The position numbers and the translations under genes are program-made. Under the pieces are notes generated by a model. It was not told where the DNA came from and ran no database searches. It was given only the letters and a program-made list of their open reading frames with translations. Positions 11,801 to 24,560 of a stretch of 64,000 nt of DNA are shown here, piece after piece (positions within the stretch are counted from its first letter, which is position 1; the number at the start of each line of letters is the position of its first letter). This DNA comes from Parelaphostrongylus tenuis. Its lineage: Eukaryota > Nematoda > Chromadorea > Rhabditida > Metastrongylidae. The stretch spans positions 29,436 through 93,435 of the forward strand of contig JAHQIW010000705.1 of assembly GCA_019055375.1 (NCBI GenBank), written 5' to 3'.

Positions 11801-12732
11801 TCTTCAACAGCCACAAATGAAGATCCTAACAAGTATAAGGATACTTCCGACTGAATTGTTATTGATTTCACTGCTCGTAACATTTTCGGCAGTTTTCGGA
11901 TGTGGAGTAATGCCTGCAGGTCAAGGTAATGAAGAAAAGATTGTTATGGTTCTACAGACACTCCCAATTTTCAATGCAGGTTATGACCTCTACAGAATGA
12001 TTTTATCTATCAGATCATCAGTGCTCTAGATCTGTCTTGATCCGAGCATTTTGATGGGAGAATCTTGAGTCATGACTATGAAAATTCAAATGTATGAAAT
12101 CACCGAGCACTGTAATTTAATTTTGTGTTGATAACTAGAGCAACTATGCATCCGTTGCAGTGAGCACTAGGACATTCAATGTCTCGGGTTTTACAACTTT
12201 ACCTGTTAATATGGTCTACGCCGGAAAGCCCGAGATTTCTATTCGAGTACCTGGGATTGCAGCTAACAGCGGGATGTGCTCAGGCTTTTGTAGAACGTCT
12301 TGTAATGCAAACAGTAAGCTGCAACTCTAAAATTTCAAGAGTTTTCTTTTTTTTAGGAATCCTGAAAAATCGTAGAAAAGGAGAAAAATCGTAAGTTTCA
12401 ATTATCTGACAATTTGTCAGCCTCAATTATTAAGATGACTCTCACAGCTTAACTTCATTTGATTCGAAGCACTTTCAATTAACGTCTTCGAACTAATGGA
12501 AATTTTGCTGTTCAGGTTTTCGACGTTCTGGAAAGCCAAGCTCGTAGTGCACTCCTACCTGAAACAGTCATCTCGCTCATTTTGGGTCAACTTACTGTAA
12601 AAGTCACCTACACAGCAATGAAGTGCCTGACAGTTCTTAGTAGTCCAACAGATATGACAGAAAGTGAGTAATCAGTCTCTCCATTCGACCGCTTTTCTAC
12701 AGACCTCACTCAAAAACAATAATAATCTGATA

Positions 12733-13055
12733 AGGGTATAACATGTTTGAGTCGCTAAGGTCTAAGTGCTAGAATAGCGTAGGCTTTTCCCTTTCTGGAC
12801 TTCTCAGTGGCACACACCCCCGGTTTCAACCAATTTCTTGAGGCTATATTCCTCCATGAAGGAATCGACGCGGAGTAATAAATCACCGCAAGTCAGATGA
12901 GATGACGAAATTACTCGGCGTCGATTCCTTCATAGAGGAGTATACCCCCAAGAGTTGGCTTTACTAGGAGTCCGTGTTACTGAGAAGTCCAGATAGGGCG
13001 AAGCATGCACCTATCTAACTCCTAGACCTTAACGACTCAAAAAATGTTATATCCT
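12733..13055. mobile_element. MITE in intron 3 of copy R
   Basis: Same element as at 4767, starting AGGGTATAACATG after a TA (12731-12732) and ending CATT-like inverse before TA (13056-13057). It is 323 bases and somewhat shortened in the centre. Confidence 0.83.
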
Positions 13056-13396
13056 TATGAGAAATCAATTTTGAGATATTCAAAGAATATAAGCAGAAAT
13101 ATGTAAAGTATTCGGAGAAGGACGTAGGGTCAGGAGGAATAACTACATATATCCCAGAATTTTGAGTGATAGGCACAATTCTCAACCTCGCGCTGGAGCT
13201 CAACCCAAAGGTACACGAAGAGGGTAACACTGTTAATAAAACACTAGAACAACGGATATGTGTACATTATATATAAATCTATTAGCTGTTAGCTTAATAA
13301 GATTCAGTGCCGATATTTGCTTCCCCGATGGAACTCTTTCAAAACTGGTCGCTAACAGCTCAATTATTAAGCATCTCAGAGTATTAGCAGATCGGG

Positions 13397-13470
13397 AGTC
13401 CTGGTAATGCACTGACTAATGCGCCTCTAATAGTGTGAGACGCGGCTCCAACTCCCAATCAGGTTCTTCT
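13397..13470 (+). repeat. tRNA-like insertion in intron 4 of copy R
   Basis: Mirror copy of the insertion at 4365-4432, with TGGTAATGCACTGACTAATGC as the A-box region and CCAACTCCCAATCAGG as the B-box region. Confidence 0.45.
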
Positions 13471-14869
13471 CGGCATATAGTACTCTACATATCAGCATTT
13501 CCCATCAACAATCTTGGAGATGCGTTTGTTGCTGTCAAAAACACAGGCGATTTTTGAAAATTTCCAGTAAATGGCCTGGAATATGAGGTAGACAATCTAA
13601 TGATGCTATGATTAGAACCTTCGGATTAGATGATATTCAGTGAACGAGTTTTTCTCACACCATTTCTATCTACGATGTGTTAATCATTGTATAAATTGAT
13701 ATGAAGAAATTTAAGGAACAAAACAATCATTTTTCAATGCTGCTTTTGACTTCCGAGAGTTTTCGATTCTGATAAAGTAAAATATCCTGCCACTACTCGA
13801 ATTCTTTCAGTTGGTGATATGCCACAGAACTGTATATTCGTTGGCATACAGTGACTGGAATATGCCCTAAAGTAGAACCGGGTCAGGCACAAGACGACAA
13901 GAAGTGTATGATGAAGATGAACGTAGCAGTGGGTATTCCAGGAGAACACTTGAAGATAACAGGAACTCTTTCGGTTTTTGAACAGCGCCTTTCCGTACAC
14001 TTTTGTTTTGTAGAAAAGAAATCTGTTTAGACCACAAACGTCGTCATGGCGAATTGGTCGCAAGCGAACTGGCAAAAATGTTCTAAAACAGAGCAATTCG
14101 AATTCTGACATCTGGTCCATATGGATTGCAACTTTTTTCTCGGCAACTGCCACTGTTGGCGGAAACTAAAATCGACTTGAGATGTTGTTTGAAGCAGGCA
14201 CTTTTATTTACCCATGTTTATTACAGCCTTACAGCGGCAATAAAGTAGCAAATCGCAGAGGTGCTCACTATTCAGAGGGACTGCAATAGACTGCACTCAA
14301 GTGTGCATTGTGATGAATTAGATTTTTTTTTTTTGTTTTTTTCTGAAAAAGCGACAAAGAAATTTGAAAATCATACTCCACATAAGTTACTTTCACTCGC
14401 TCGTGATTCGCCAATAGATGTCCAACTCACTATTAGAGACCTTAAGAATTTAACAGGAAGACTGAAGAAATAAAAAGCATCGAAAAGTTTCAAAATAAAC
14501 ACTTATAGTTAATTTTTATGACGACACTACAAGGCACCAACAATAAATCTACCAGTCAGCTCATCGAGTAGTGCTTATATCTGGTTGCTGAAGTCAACCA
14601 CATGACGTTCAGAAAAGGGTTGTCTTTAGGATCGTACATTCAGGGAAAAATTAGATCTTAAGTTCTACAGAATTGTCCGCGAACAGTTCTCTTTTCTTGT
14701 GAAGATGTTCTCTAAAAACGCACTAAATAAGTCGGTGAGTAAAAAATAGGAAATATTTTCACGACCTTACTGGTTGGCCATCTTCCTGGTCGCTGCATGT
14801 CTCTATGGAAACTTTGAAAAGACAATTAAGATATATATAATCGCTTGAGGCGTTCAAAAAGCTCTAATC

Positions 14870-15135
14870 TTCGTTTACTTCTAGGCACTTTATACACTCC
14901 GATGATTCGTCTTCACCAGTGCTTTTTTCAGCGAGCCGATCCCACTACTTCTAGCAATCAATTTGCCCTCTCGTCTTCTTCTACGTTGTTAGAATGCTGG
15001 TTGAACTAGCCTCCTGACGATCCGACGATTTACACTAGACTGGCGGAGAGAATTACGGGGTGGAAAACCTCGGCGTTCTACGTGTACAGCCGATAGCCAT
15101 CACAACCACTTGGCCACAGTCCCTTCATGCTAGGG
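14870..15135 (-). mobile_element. tRNA-headed SINE, family 2, left arm of A'
   Basis: Inverse copy of the SINE at 2641: CCACTTGGCCACAGTC on the plus strand is the complement of its A box (TGGCCAAGTGG). It ends at the GGGATCGGCTCGC-like block. Confidence 0.6.
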
Positions 15136-17329
15136 TTCTTATTCTCTAGTTAACACGTTGACAACGAAGTTGATTAAATCGCAACTTAATGAATAATTCG
15201 TTGAAAGTGGAGGTGGCTATTGCGTGGCGATCCCACTTCATCGGTATCTTAATAATTTCAGAATATTAGTGCACTTCGATTTCCCATTTCTTACATCAGT
15301 GCGTAATTTCGTTCAAAATTCTTACATATATCTGTGGTTTACGGAGATGTAAGTATAGTGGTTCCTTTCCCTAGTCTCCATCATGTTTGAGCTTTTGGTA
15401 AGAAACGTTTTTTTTTTTACTTCCGCAAGACTTGACAACTATTCGATAACCATATCAAGTGACTTTGAACAATGTATCCCTATATCTTCAATTTCCTGTG
15501 TTTTGTCCTGTAACAGTCGAAATAAAGTTTTGTTTCACATTCAAGCGTTTCCGTTAGATTAAAGTTTTTTTGGAAGCTGTTTGTGCGCTGTAGGTTTCTT
15601 TGTTGTATTATGATCATTAAATGAGGAAAATCTAAGAAATTTCAGCAGGGTACTTGGCTTCTAGAAAGGACTCCTTGTAGCGCTGTAACAAAAAATATTA
15701 AATTTCTGGAAACTTGAACGACCTGATTCAACCTCTTGGAAAAAAACGTTTTCTTTGATTCTTTAAGAGTTTCAAAAACTGCTTAATAGAAAGTTTCGTT
15801 AATTCCGAAAATATACTTTATTACCAGAATGACTTCGTCAATGCGTTCTCACAGTGAAAAATAAAAATATATTTCACTTTTAAGCATTTCTCGGTGAGCA
15901 AGACTTCTCACGCTGAACTTCCAAAAAATTGTTCGATAGCTTAAATCTCGACTATTTCCCTAGTAACTTTGTTGTTGAAGAGGACTCCTTGATATACTGC
16001 AGCAGTAAAAAAATACTATGTTTTTGCAATTAATCGGTATGTTACAAAAAGCGCGGTAACTTGGAAGCAATGCCGTGAAACTCCCTCCTCCCACCCTCCC
16101 CCCCACCTTGGAGTGCGAAACGTAACATTTTTTTGATTGTTATAGAGCTACAAAGAGTTTTCTCCATAAATCAACTACTTTTTGTAATTGCTGAAATTGC
16201 CGCTATCGAATGGTTGTTGATTGTTTATTAGAGAGAAAAACTATCTCGCGAGAAATCTCCGAATTTGAAACAAACTTTTTATTTCGATTTTTGAAATGCA
16301 AGAAAAAGCCATTTGAAAAATAATTCATAACGTTCAAGTTCACGTAATCTCAGCTGCTAAATAAATACCAAACAGTTAACAGAAAAGGTCTTTCTAGAAA
16401 AAACCAAGGAGCTACGCACGCAATCCTTAAAATTCGGTTTCAACGACACAAATTTTTTTCAGTAAATTAAGAATTTTCAAGACAGTTGGGCGTCATTGTT
16501 CTTAGAGAAATAATGTTTTCCTAAAGTACTTTCAGTGGTGATTAAAGTTTTTTCAGGCAACAATTTATAAGAATCGAAACCTGGCCTCAAAATCCTTAAA
16601 AAAATCCCTCTGTAATTTGAAAAAATTGGATTGCAATCACCAAGGCGCCATCTTCTTTCACATTTATTAGAACGTAATGTGGAGCTCCTTTTCAAACAGG
16701 AGATTAACAGTAGAAATCAGAATTTCTCAATCCATCGATTGACTATAGATACAACAAGAGGATAGGAGAAATTATTCAATGACAGCTGGAAATATAATCT
16801 TCCATGCAAGTATACGGTTTTTTTCCTTTGAAAAAAAAAAGATTTTGGCGGCATCAGCATTAATCGTGCTAAAATCATAAAAGAGTTCTCATCAGCGACC
16901 ATTCATCGTTTCTCGATGAACACGTCCCTTTGAATCTTGATAACCCAAATTTCTATTGTAGCGTGTACCACTCTTCGTATCCGTCCGCCCAGCTGAGAGT
17001 CATAATGACTCTCATCGCTCGCTAAGAGATATTCAGTAACAGTACGAAATAACATCTTCTATGAGAATCTACCTTTTTCCCTTGAGATTTGAGGTTTTAG
17101 AAAAAAAGATCGCCATTGCTGCTGCTACAGATAGCTCTATCGTTCTCTCTTTTATGAAATTTTACCAGTTACTGGCTACCAAATTTCCTTCAGTGACGAT
17201 AAAAAACTACGTATCATTAGAAAACTACCCCCAAAGCCATTGCAGCTGCTACGCTCGTGGCGCGACGGCGCCGCGTGCCGCGCAGATTTCAACGTCGTTG
17301 TTAACGTGTTAACTAAAGATAAGAACCTT

Positions 17330-17590
17330 AGCATGCAGCGACTGTGGCCAAGTGGTTGTGATGGCTATCGCTGTACACGTAGAGCCGAGTATCACTCCGT
17401 AATTCTTCCCGCCAGGCTAGTGTATCGTCGGATCGTTAGGAGACTAGTTCAACAACCAGCATTCTACAACATAAAAGAAGGAGACGAGAGGACGAATTGA
17501 TTGCTAGAAGTAGTGGGATCGACACACTGAAAAAAGCACTGTGAAGACGAATCATTGGAGTGTATAAAAGTGCCTAAAAGTACACAAAGA
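17330..17590 (+). mobile_element. tRNA-headed SINE, family 2, right arm of A'
   Basis: A box TGGCCAAGTGG at about 17345 and the body segment GAAGGAGACGAGAGGACG; it pairs as an inverted repeat with 14870-15135. Confidence 0.6.
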
Positions 17591-19009
17591 TGAGAGCTTT
17601 CAAAACGCCTTAAGCGATTATACATTTTCCTGTTTGGTCTTATAAAGGTTTCCATAGAGGCATGCGGAGTCCAGGAAGATCGCCAATCAGTAAGTCGTGA
17701 AAATATTTCCTATTTTTACTCACCGACTCATTTAGTGCGTTTAGAGAACATCTTCGCAAGAAAAGAGAATTGTTCGCGACAATTCTGTAGAAATTAAGAT
17801 CTAATTTTTCCTGAACTGTTACGATTCCTGTAAACAACCTTTCTGACGTCATGTAGTTGACTTCAGCAACCAGATATAAGCACTTCTCGATGAGCTGACT
17901 GGTAGATTTTATAGTTGGGTGCCTTGTACTGTCGCCATAAAATTAACTAATAAGTGTTTTTATTTTGAAACTTCGATGTTCTTATTTTTTTTTCAATCTT
18001 CCTGTTAAATTCTTACGGTCTCTGATAGTGAGTGGATATCTATTCCGAATCACGAGCGAGTGAAAATACCTTATGTGGAGTTTGATTTTCAAATTCTTTG
18101 TCGCTTTTCAAGAAAAAAAAACAAAAAAAAACAAATCTATTTCATCACATTGCACACTTGAGTGCAGTCAGTTTGCAATCCTCTGAGTACTGAACACCTC
18201 TGTGATTTTCCTACTTTATTGCCGCTGTAACGCTGTAATAAACATGGGTATAATAAAAGTGCCTGCTTCAGACACATCTCAAGTCGATTTTTAGTTTCCG
18301 CACAACAATGGCAGTTGCCGAGAAAAAGTGCAAATCCATATGGACCGGATGTCAGAATTCGAATGTGCTCCTGGTTTAGAACATTTTGCCAGTTCGCTTG
18401 CGACCAATTCGCCATGACGACGTTCGTGGTCTAAACAGATTTTTTTCTACAAAGCAAAAGTGTACGGAAAGGCGCTGTTCATTACCGGAAAGAGTTCCTG
18501 TTATCGTCAAGTGTTCGCCTGGAATAACCCACTGCTACATCTCATCTTCATCATACACTTCTTGTCGTCTTGTGCCTGACCCGGTTCTACTTTAGGGCAA
18601 TATTCCAGTCACTGTATTGCCAACGATTATGCAGTTCTGGTGGCATATCACCAACTGAAAGAATTGTGAGTAGTGGCAGGATACTTTACTGTCTCAGAAT
18701 AGAAAACTCTCGGAAGCCGAAAGCAGCATTGAAAAATGATAGCTTTTGTTCTTTAAATTTCTTTATATTACTTTATACAATGATTATTGCATCGTATCCA
18801 GAAATGCTGTGAGAAAACTCGTTCCCTGAATATCATTTAATCCGAAGGTTCTAATCATAGCATCATTAGATTGTCTACCTCATATTCTAGGCCATTTACT
18901 GTAAATTTTCAGAAATCGCCTGAGTTTTTTGACAGCAATAAACGCCATCTCCAAGATTGTTGATAGGAAATGCTGATATGTAGAGTACGACTATGCCGGA
19001 AGAACCTGA

Positions 19010-19078
19010 TTGGGAGTTGGAGACGCGTCTCACACTATTTAGAGGCGCATTAGTCAGTGCATCACCCAGGACTCCTGA
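19010..19078 (-). repeat. tRNA-like insertion in intron 4 of copy C
   Basis: Third copy of the same insertion, at the same intronic place relative to the flanking exons. Confidence 0.45.
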
Positions 19079-19421
19079 TCTGCTAATACTCTGAGATGCT
19101 TGATAATCCGAGCTGGTTAGCGACCAGTTTTGAAAGAGTTCCTTCGGTGAAGCAAATGTCGGCATTGAATCCTGTCAAGCTGGCAGCTAATGGATTTATA
19201 TTAAATGTACACGAATGTGTTGTTCTACTGCTTTATCAAGAGTGTTACCATTTCCGTGTACGCTTGGGTTGAGCTCCAGCCCGAGGTTTGAGAGTTGTGC
19301 CTACCACTCAGAATTCTTGGATGTATAATTAATTATACATCATAACAATGTGTTCTTTTCCGAATACCTTTGGCATTTCTGCTTATATTAATTTGAATAT
19401 CCTCAAAATTGATTACTCGTA

Positions 19422-19749
19422 AGGATATAACATGTTTTGAGTCGTTAAGTTCTTAGTACTAGGCAGGTGCATGTTTCGCCCTATCTGGACTTCTCAGTAG
19501 CACAGACTCCCGGTTCAGTCAACTCCTTGGCGTTATACTCCTCTATGAAGAAATCGACGCCGAGTAATTTCGTTACCTCACCTGACTTGCGGTGATTTAT
19601 TACTCCGCGTCGATTCCTTCATAGATGAGTATAGCCTCAAGAATTTGGTTGAGACCGGGCGGTTTGTGTCACTGAGAAGTCCAGATAGGGCGAAGCCTAC
19701 GCTATTCTAGCACTTAGACCTTAACGGACTCCAAAATATGTTATATCCT
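19422..19749. mobile_element. MITE in intron 3 of copy C
   Basis: Same element, flanked by TA at 19420-19421 and 19750-19751. It sits between exons 3 and 4 exactly as in copies L and R, so one insertion event was copied by the larger duplications. Confidence 0.83.
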
Positions 19750-22295
19750 TATCAGATTATTATTGTTTTGAGTGAGGTCTGTAGAAAAGCGGTCGAATGG
19801 AGAGACTAATTGCTCACTTTCTGTCATATCTGTTGGACTACTAAGAACTGTCAGGCACTGCATTGGTGTGTAGGTGACTTTTACAGTAAGTTGACCCAAA
19901 GTGAGCGAGATGACTGTCTCAGGTAGGAGTGCACTACGAGCTTGGCTTTCCAGAACGTCGAAAAACCTGAACAGCAAAATTTCCATTAGTCCGAAGACGT
20001 TAATTGAAAGTGCTTTCAATCAAATGAAGTTATGCTGTGAGAGTCATGTTAATAAGTGGAGGCTGACAAATTGTCAAATAATTAAAACTTACTGACGATT
20101 TTTCGCCTTTTCTAACGACTTTTCAGGATTTCTAAAAAAAAGAAAACTTTTGAAACTCTAGAGTTGCAGCTCGCTGTTTGCATTACAACCGTTCTACAGA
20201 AGCCTGAGCACTCCCGCTGTTAGCTGCAATCCCAGGTACTCGAATAGAAATCTCGGGCTTACCGGCGCAGACCTATTGACAGGTAATGTTGTGAAACCCG
20301 AGACGTCCTAGTGCTCACTGCAATCCATAGTTTCTCTAGTTATCAACATAAAACTAAATCACACTGCTCGGTGGTTTCACACATTTTAAATTTTCATAGT
20401 CATAATTCAAGATTCTCCCATGAAAATGCTCGGGATCAAGCCAGGTCTAGAGCACTGATAATCTGATAGATGAAATCATTCAATGTAAAGTTTCATAATC
20501 TGCATTCAAAAATTGGTAGTGTCTGTAGTATCTCAACACAATATTTTCTTCATTACCTTGACCTGCAGGCATTACTCCACATCCGAACACTGTCGAAAAT
20601 GTTGCGAGCAGTGAAATCAAAAAACAGGTCAAGCGGAAGTCTCTTTATGCTTGTAAGAATTTTCATTTGTGGCTCTTGAAGAGATTGAAGGTGGAAGTGA
20701 TCATTTGGACAGAATTTTTAGTGGGAGCGTCACTTCTCAAACGGCGTAGCTTAGATTCGGTTCACGCCTTCTGATTTTGAAAACCCCAAAAAAATAATTC
20801 AGTTGTAATCGACAACACTCCGAAATTACAAATCTACTATCTCCAAGAAATCTGTAAAAACATATTTGGAATAACTAAAAACGGAGCACAAATATCTCTC
20901 AAGAAACAATATTGGACAACAAATTTTCAAGAAACAAGTGTCACGTTAGTCAACTTTTGATTGCTCTCATTAGCCTCTTTCTTCTGTTAAGCCTGTAGGA
21001 TCTTATGTTCTAACGGAGAAGTTGAGTGGTTCCCAAAATAAAAGCTACGTAATTTCACTGTTGAGTTCAAAGGCTAGAAGGAAATGGAATGTCATCAAGA
21101 ATTCATCAACAAGACGAAGGAAAAAGAAGATGTTTTTGGAATTCATTATAGAAGAAGTAACTCCATTACATGCGTCAGTTATTGCCATGAGGCAGGAAAT
21201 TCCAAACTGATGATATCATAAATAGATGAAAATGGAAAACTGCATGGAATGTTGCTGAGAAATCCAGTGAGGTGATGGTGAGCAGAGGCTTCCTTGCTCA
21301 CCTTCCTAAACGTTCCGTGTTTCTCAGCAAAGTGGATGTTTATGGAACGCCCTCTACTTGTCCGCAATTTCACCACTATGTACCATCAAAAACTAGTTAT
21401 GCTGGTGCCAGATTACAAATCCTTTAACTGCTTCATCTCATTTCTAGAATATTCTGAAAAGATCACTACTTGTTCGAAGCGTTGTTTTGTTAGAGTAAGC
21501 AATCAGTTCAACTCATTCAGCATATTAGGCTATAGAATTGATCTAGATTTTTCACCCAAAAACGCTTTCAGGCATTTATTGCCGAATCTAACAAAAAAAA
21601 AACTACGTTCAAGGCAATTCTTACATTTTACCATTCGATAGCAATAACACTCTTTCTCCAGTATATTAAATTGCACTGTAACATACGGTGAATTAGATAA
21701 CAGATTTTGGGAATTTCTACTTGAGCACTGCGTCTCCAACACTATGCAAATTTTTACTTTGAAATTAAGTTCTTCATTTCTCATCCACTAGTGTGCGACG
21801 TAGTGCGTAAAGCAAAAAACTACACTCGTTCAAAAAGTCATTAACGACTGAAAAGTGACAGAATTCTCTATCCTCTAGTGACAAATCAAAAACACGTGCT
21901 GCATAATCATAAGCTCTATTATGAGTCATTTTACGGGCAATGATTCGAGATGATCAAGCAGTTCCTTGTCGTGGCAGTTCCGTGTTGGATCAATTCCGTA
22001 TGAATAGTTTTGTGTCGGTTTTAGCTGAATTACGAATCACCAGCAGTCTTGCCATTAAGGCATTTATCCTATATTTTCAACACGCTGCTGTGTATAATAA
22101 GTAGATTTCAATCACTAATTCACAAAGTAAGTCGATTGCGTAACTATAAGTGCTTCGCCTTGTCTGCAATGATATCATTTGCATAGCCTGAAGCCCGTTT
22201 GCCGTTGAGTGATTCAAGCGCGCGCCACTAAGCCTTCCAATTCTCCCTAGCTCGTGAATACTGAGTGGTCAATTTAGCTGTAGAAATTTTCGGCT

Positions 22296-22490
22296 TCAAC
22301 AGTTTTTCTTATTCCTTTCTTGAAGAAATAGGACTCTGTCTGGTAGCTTTCTAATGTGCTTTTGACATTCCGAGCATTCGAAATGGTGATTCCTGTTGTT
22401 ATCGGCTATCGCCAATGAACACTTGCCGTGTCCGGCTTCATCTAATCTTCGATAAGCCTGGTTTGGAAACGCGCGTTCTGCGGTTCTCAT
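22296..22490 (-). other. Open frame with CxxC motif, B' copy
   Basis: Counterpart of 9637-9885: DNNRNHHFECSECQKHIRK then LPDRVLFLQERNKK. The conserved core is about 50 residues with H-F-E-C-S-E-C. The upstream part, RRLDEAGHGKCSLAIAD, matches FRRLDEPHTQFSLTIAD. Unrecognised. Confidence 0.35.
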
Positions 22491-22699
22491 TACGGCGCGT
22501 GCGTGGCTTAAGTTAGAAGAACAATCAGCAGGTCTGCGTGTTTCATCTCTGCTCTATTTGTGCGTGTTGTGTATGGCAACAACCTCGCATTGACTTTTTG
22601 ACGTTAAGCTTTCAATAACACCAAATGATCTTTCGTCCTGATTCACGCAGCCGAGCGCGCTTCTTCTAGTAAGCGCGTTTAGCCTAGAGATAAACCATA

Positions 22700-23190
22700 T
22701 TAATCGCCAGGGCGTGACACAGTAGTCCGATACTCTATGTTCTCCCTCTCTTCAATATATTTTCATTGCTACGGCTAAAACGCTCTTAAGTTGCTCGATT
22801 CGTCCTGCCCAGCCTTCAAAGCTACGACATTCATTTCATCGACTTGAAAACTCCGATAATAGTAGCTGTGGTGTGTCGGAGATATTCAGTTCCATTAAAC
22901 ACTGGAGGGGGGGAGAGGTAAACGATTATCGTTCAGACAGCGGATCCCGCGTTTCTCATGAAAAACCCTCTTCACAAAATTTGGGTTGGGGAAATCCTTA
23001 CCACGAGCGTTTGTCGAAATTTTATAAAACATTCTTTCTGCTTGATTGATGCTTTGGTATAACGAACAGTGATCGTGATCGGCAAAGCGAAGATAGTACG
23101 ATTTTTCAACTTTCCCTTTTAACGTCGTAGGTAAAATCGTTGCAAATTGGTGTTTTCCCATCGGAAAACCTCTACATAATTTTGTACAAG
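22700..23190 (-). pseudogene. RTE-type reverse-transcriptase fragment, B' copy (catalytic motif damaged)
   Basis: Minus strand reads YLRFADHDHC then YQSINQAERM, where the 9065 copy has LLFADDIILL and ISQAE. The FADD motif has become FADHD, so this copy cannot be active. The following QAERM...GKDFPNP...FHEKRG keeps the spacing of the RTE family with frameshifts. Confidence 0.6.
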
Positions 23191-23229
23191 TAGGCCAAAT
23201 TGGCTAAAATGATCTGTCAATTGATTAGG

Positions 23230-24560
23230 AGGTGCACTCGAATGTGATTAGAGTGGCATTTGCAAACTTTGTATCACTCCAGAGAAAAGTGGCATGCTAT
23301 TTGTAAAAGTCTAGCTTCCACTTGCACAGCTAATCAAGCTATTCAACGGTTACAAAGGGGATATGTAGTAAAAAGGGTACGTCTCATCGCCGTAACCCCG
23401 AACAATCTCCTGATTTGGCAGTGTTAGAAAGAACAAGTACGAAGAAGCTGCCAAAATCATAACGGACCCAAGGTGGCTATTTGTACCTATGATGCACGTT
23501 TATCTGCGTTCAGATTCTTCATGCTCATGCCGACAAAAAAAAATTATGACGTCATCAGACTGTTCGAGACAAGAAGACGTTAGACATTCCCGCGCCGTTC
23601 AGAGACATTGAAAAAACATTGTCGCTCGGACGCGTGATATACAGAAGTTGTCGGCGCCGTTGGCTATCTCGTTACCACTAGTTTGTCCATCGTCATCAAT
23701 TCATTCAAACAATTGACGAACTGAGTCAGGCATTGAAGCTAAAATAACGAAGATCACAGCGGCCTTTGAACTATTGGTCGTTTACGCAGCAACATGAAGT
23801 CATGACAAAGGCGAAGTCGAAACGTTCCGTACAAACTTCAAAAGTCCTTTGAATGACCACACACTTTTTGAGATCATTGTTGAAGATTTTGAATCACAGA
23901 TAGGATTTAAATGAACGCCTAAAGAGCGTGACATTGAGAACGACTAACACAGAACTGATCAAATGATCAACTGTAAATGACAGGCTGTCCAATGCAGTAA
24001 CCAACAGTTTCAATATTACTACTCGCAACGAACAAGAGGGCAGTCTAATCAACGGAGTGTGAACCACATGATTGAACCTTACCGATGCGCTAATTGAAAT
24101 TCCAAGCAGGATCAGATCATTGCCTTTTTCAAGCGAACATCCATCTGGGGAAATTAGAAGACCGTCATACAAACGAAAATACAAAAGTACCAAAACTGGA
24201 TTTTATCTTGGCCCATAGTAAGGCTCTTTCGAATGATGCTTCTGTTAAGAACATCGTCGAAGAATCTGACCGGTTGTTCAAAATTTTAACGCTTAGCGCT
24301 TATTCCATGCTGAGACTTTGAGAACTACCACAATATTGTCTCCATCGGAGCTTTGTACGGCCAGCATACGAATTATAAAGGGCCTATAAGGCCACTGGGA
24401 ACCTTTAAATAGTGGCTGAACTTGCAGTACGCCTGCATAAAAGCGCTTGAAGACGCCTTCAAATGGAGAAGAGGCGCGACCAACTGTAGACGCTAAAAAA
24501 GGCACTTAGAAATCGTTACGAAGTTTGGGCCAATCAAAAAACGCATGATGACTACTTTTT
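23230..24560 (+). pseudogene. RTE-type 5' region and endonuclease half, B' copy (broken)
   Basis: Inverted copy of 7600-9060. Around 23480 the plus strand carries CTATTTGTACCTATGATGCACG, the start of the endonuclease. Around 24080-24180 it reads EPYRCAN then SKQDQIIAFF, the frayed equivalent of RFCLTD...GSDHRLL. Many stops. It lies opposite to the RT fragment at 22700-23190, as in block B. Confidence 0.55.

Larger units (their letters stand above)
11817..14169 (+). pseudogene. Secreted nematode-type family gene, copy R (six exons, broken)
   Basis: Exons: 11817-11925, 12161-12313, 12516-12663, 13097-13223, 13811-13973 and 14031-14169. Exon 1 encodes a convincing signal peptide (MKILTSIRILP, then ELLLISLLVTFSAVFG) and sits after TTCAACAG, a possible trans-splice acceptor. 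Exon ends carry GT/AG and the phases fit (1,0,1,2,0). Exon 3 reads VFDVLESQARSALLPETV and then LGQLTVKVTYT. Breaks: one extra base in exon 2 (153 against 152 nt in copy L), compensating indels and a stop in exon 4-5, and a frameshift and TGA in the last exon after ANWQ. AATAAA at 14239-14244. The best guide to the ancestral gene structure, but not translatable as it stands. Confidence 0.7.
3446..14289. repeat. Block B: 10.8-kb inverted repeat with ~3.7-kb arms around a broken RTE element
   Basis: Left arm 3446 to about 7133 matches the inverse of right arm about 10700 to 14289. Shared landmarks run in mirror order: gene 3' end, penultimate exons, tRNA-like insertion, MITE, exons 3 and 2, then a non-coding inner arm that includes the short hairpin around GGTGAGCAGAGG. 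The geometric centre (8867) falls close to where the retrotransposon halves change strand (about 9063). The arms differ by many small indels, so they are old and not homogenised recently. Confidence 0.8.
14290..18165. repeat. Block A': inverted copy of block A
   Basis: Starts TGCACTCAAGTGTGC and ends with the inverse, GCACACTTGAGTGCA. The arms are about 840 bases and both keep the SINE that one arm of A has lost. The core is the inverse of A: the CGCGGCACGC-type GC-rich patch of A at 590-620 is at about 17270-17290 here. No intact coding frame. Confidence 0.8.
18291..20666 (-). pseudogene. Secreted nematode-type family gene, copy C (broken)
   Basis: Exons on the minus strand: 20557-20666, 20175-20317, 19818-19966, 19249-19378, 18486-18654 and 18291-18430. 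All six positions match copy R. Exon 1 has one extra T in the signal-peptide region. Exon 2 is about 9 bases short, and its donor is GC instead of GT. Exon 3 has an extra base at its 5' end, although the rest (VLESQARSALLPETV, LGQLTVKVTYTPMQC) is the clearest of the three copies. Exon 5 has lost part of its coding sequence to small indels. Different copies are broken at different places, so decay followed duplication. Confidence 0.68.
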
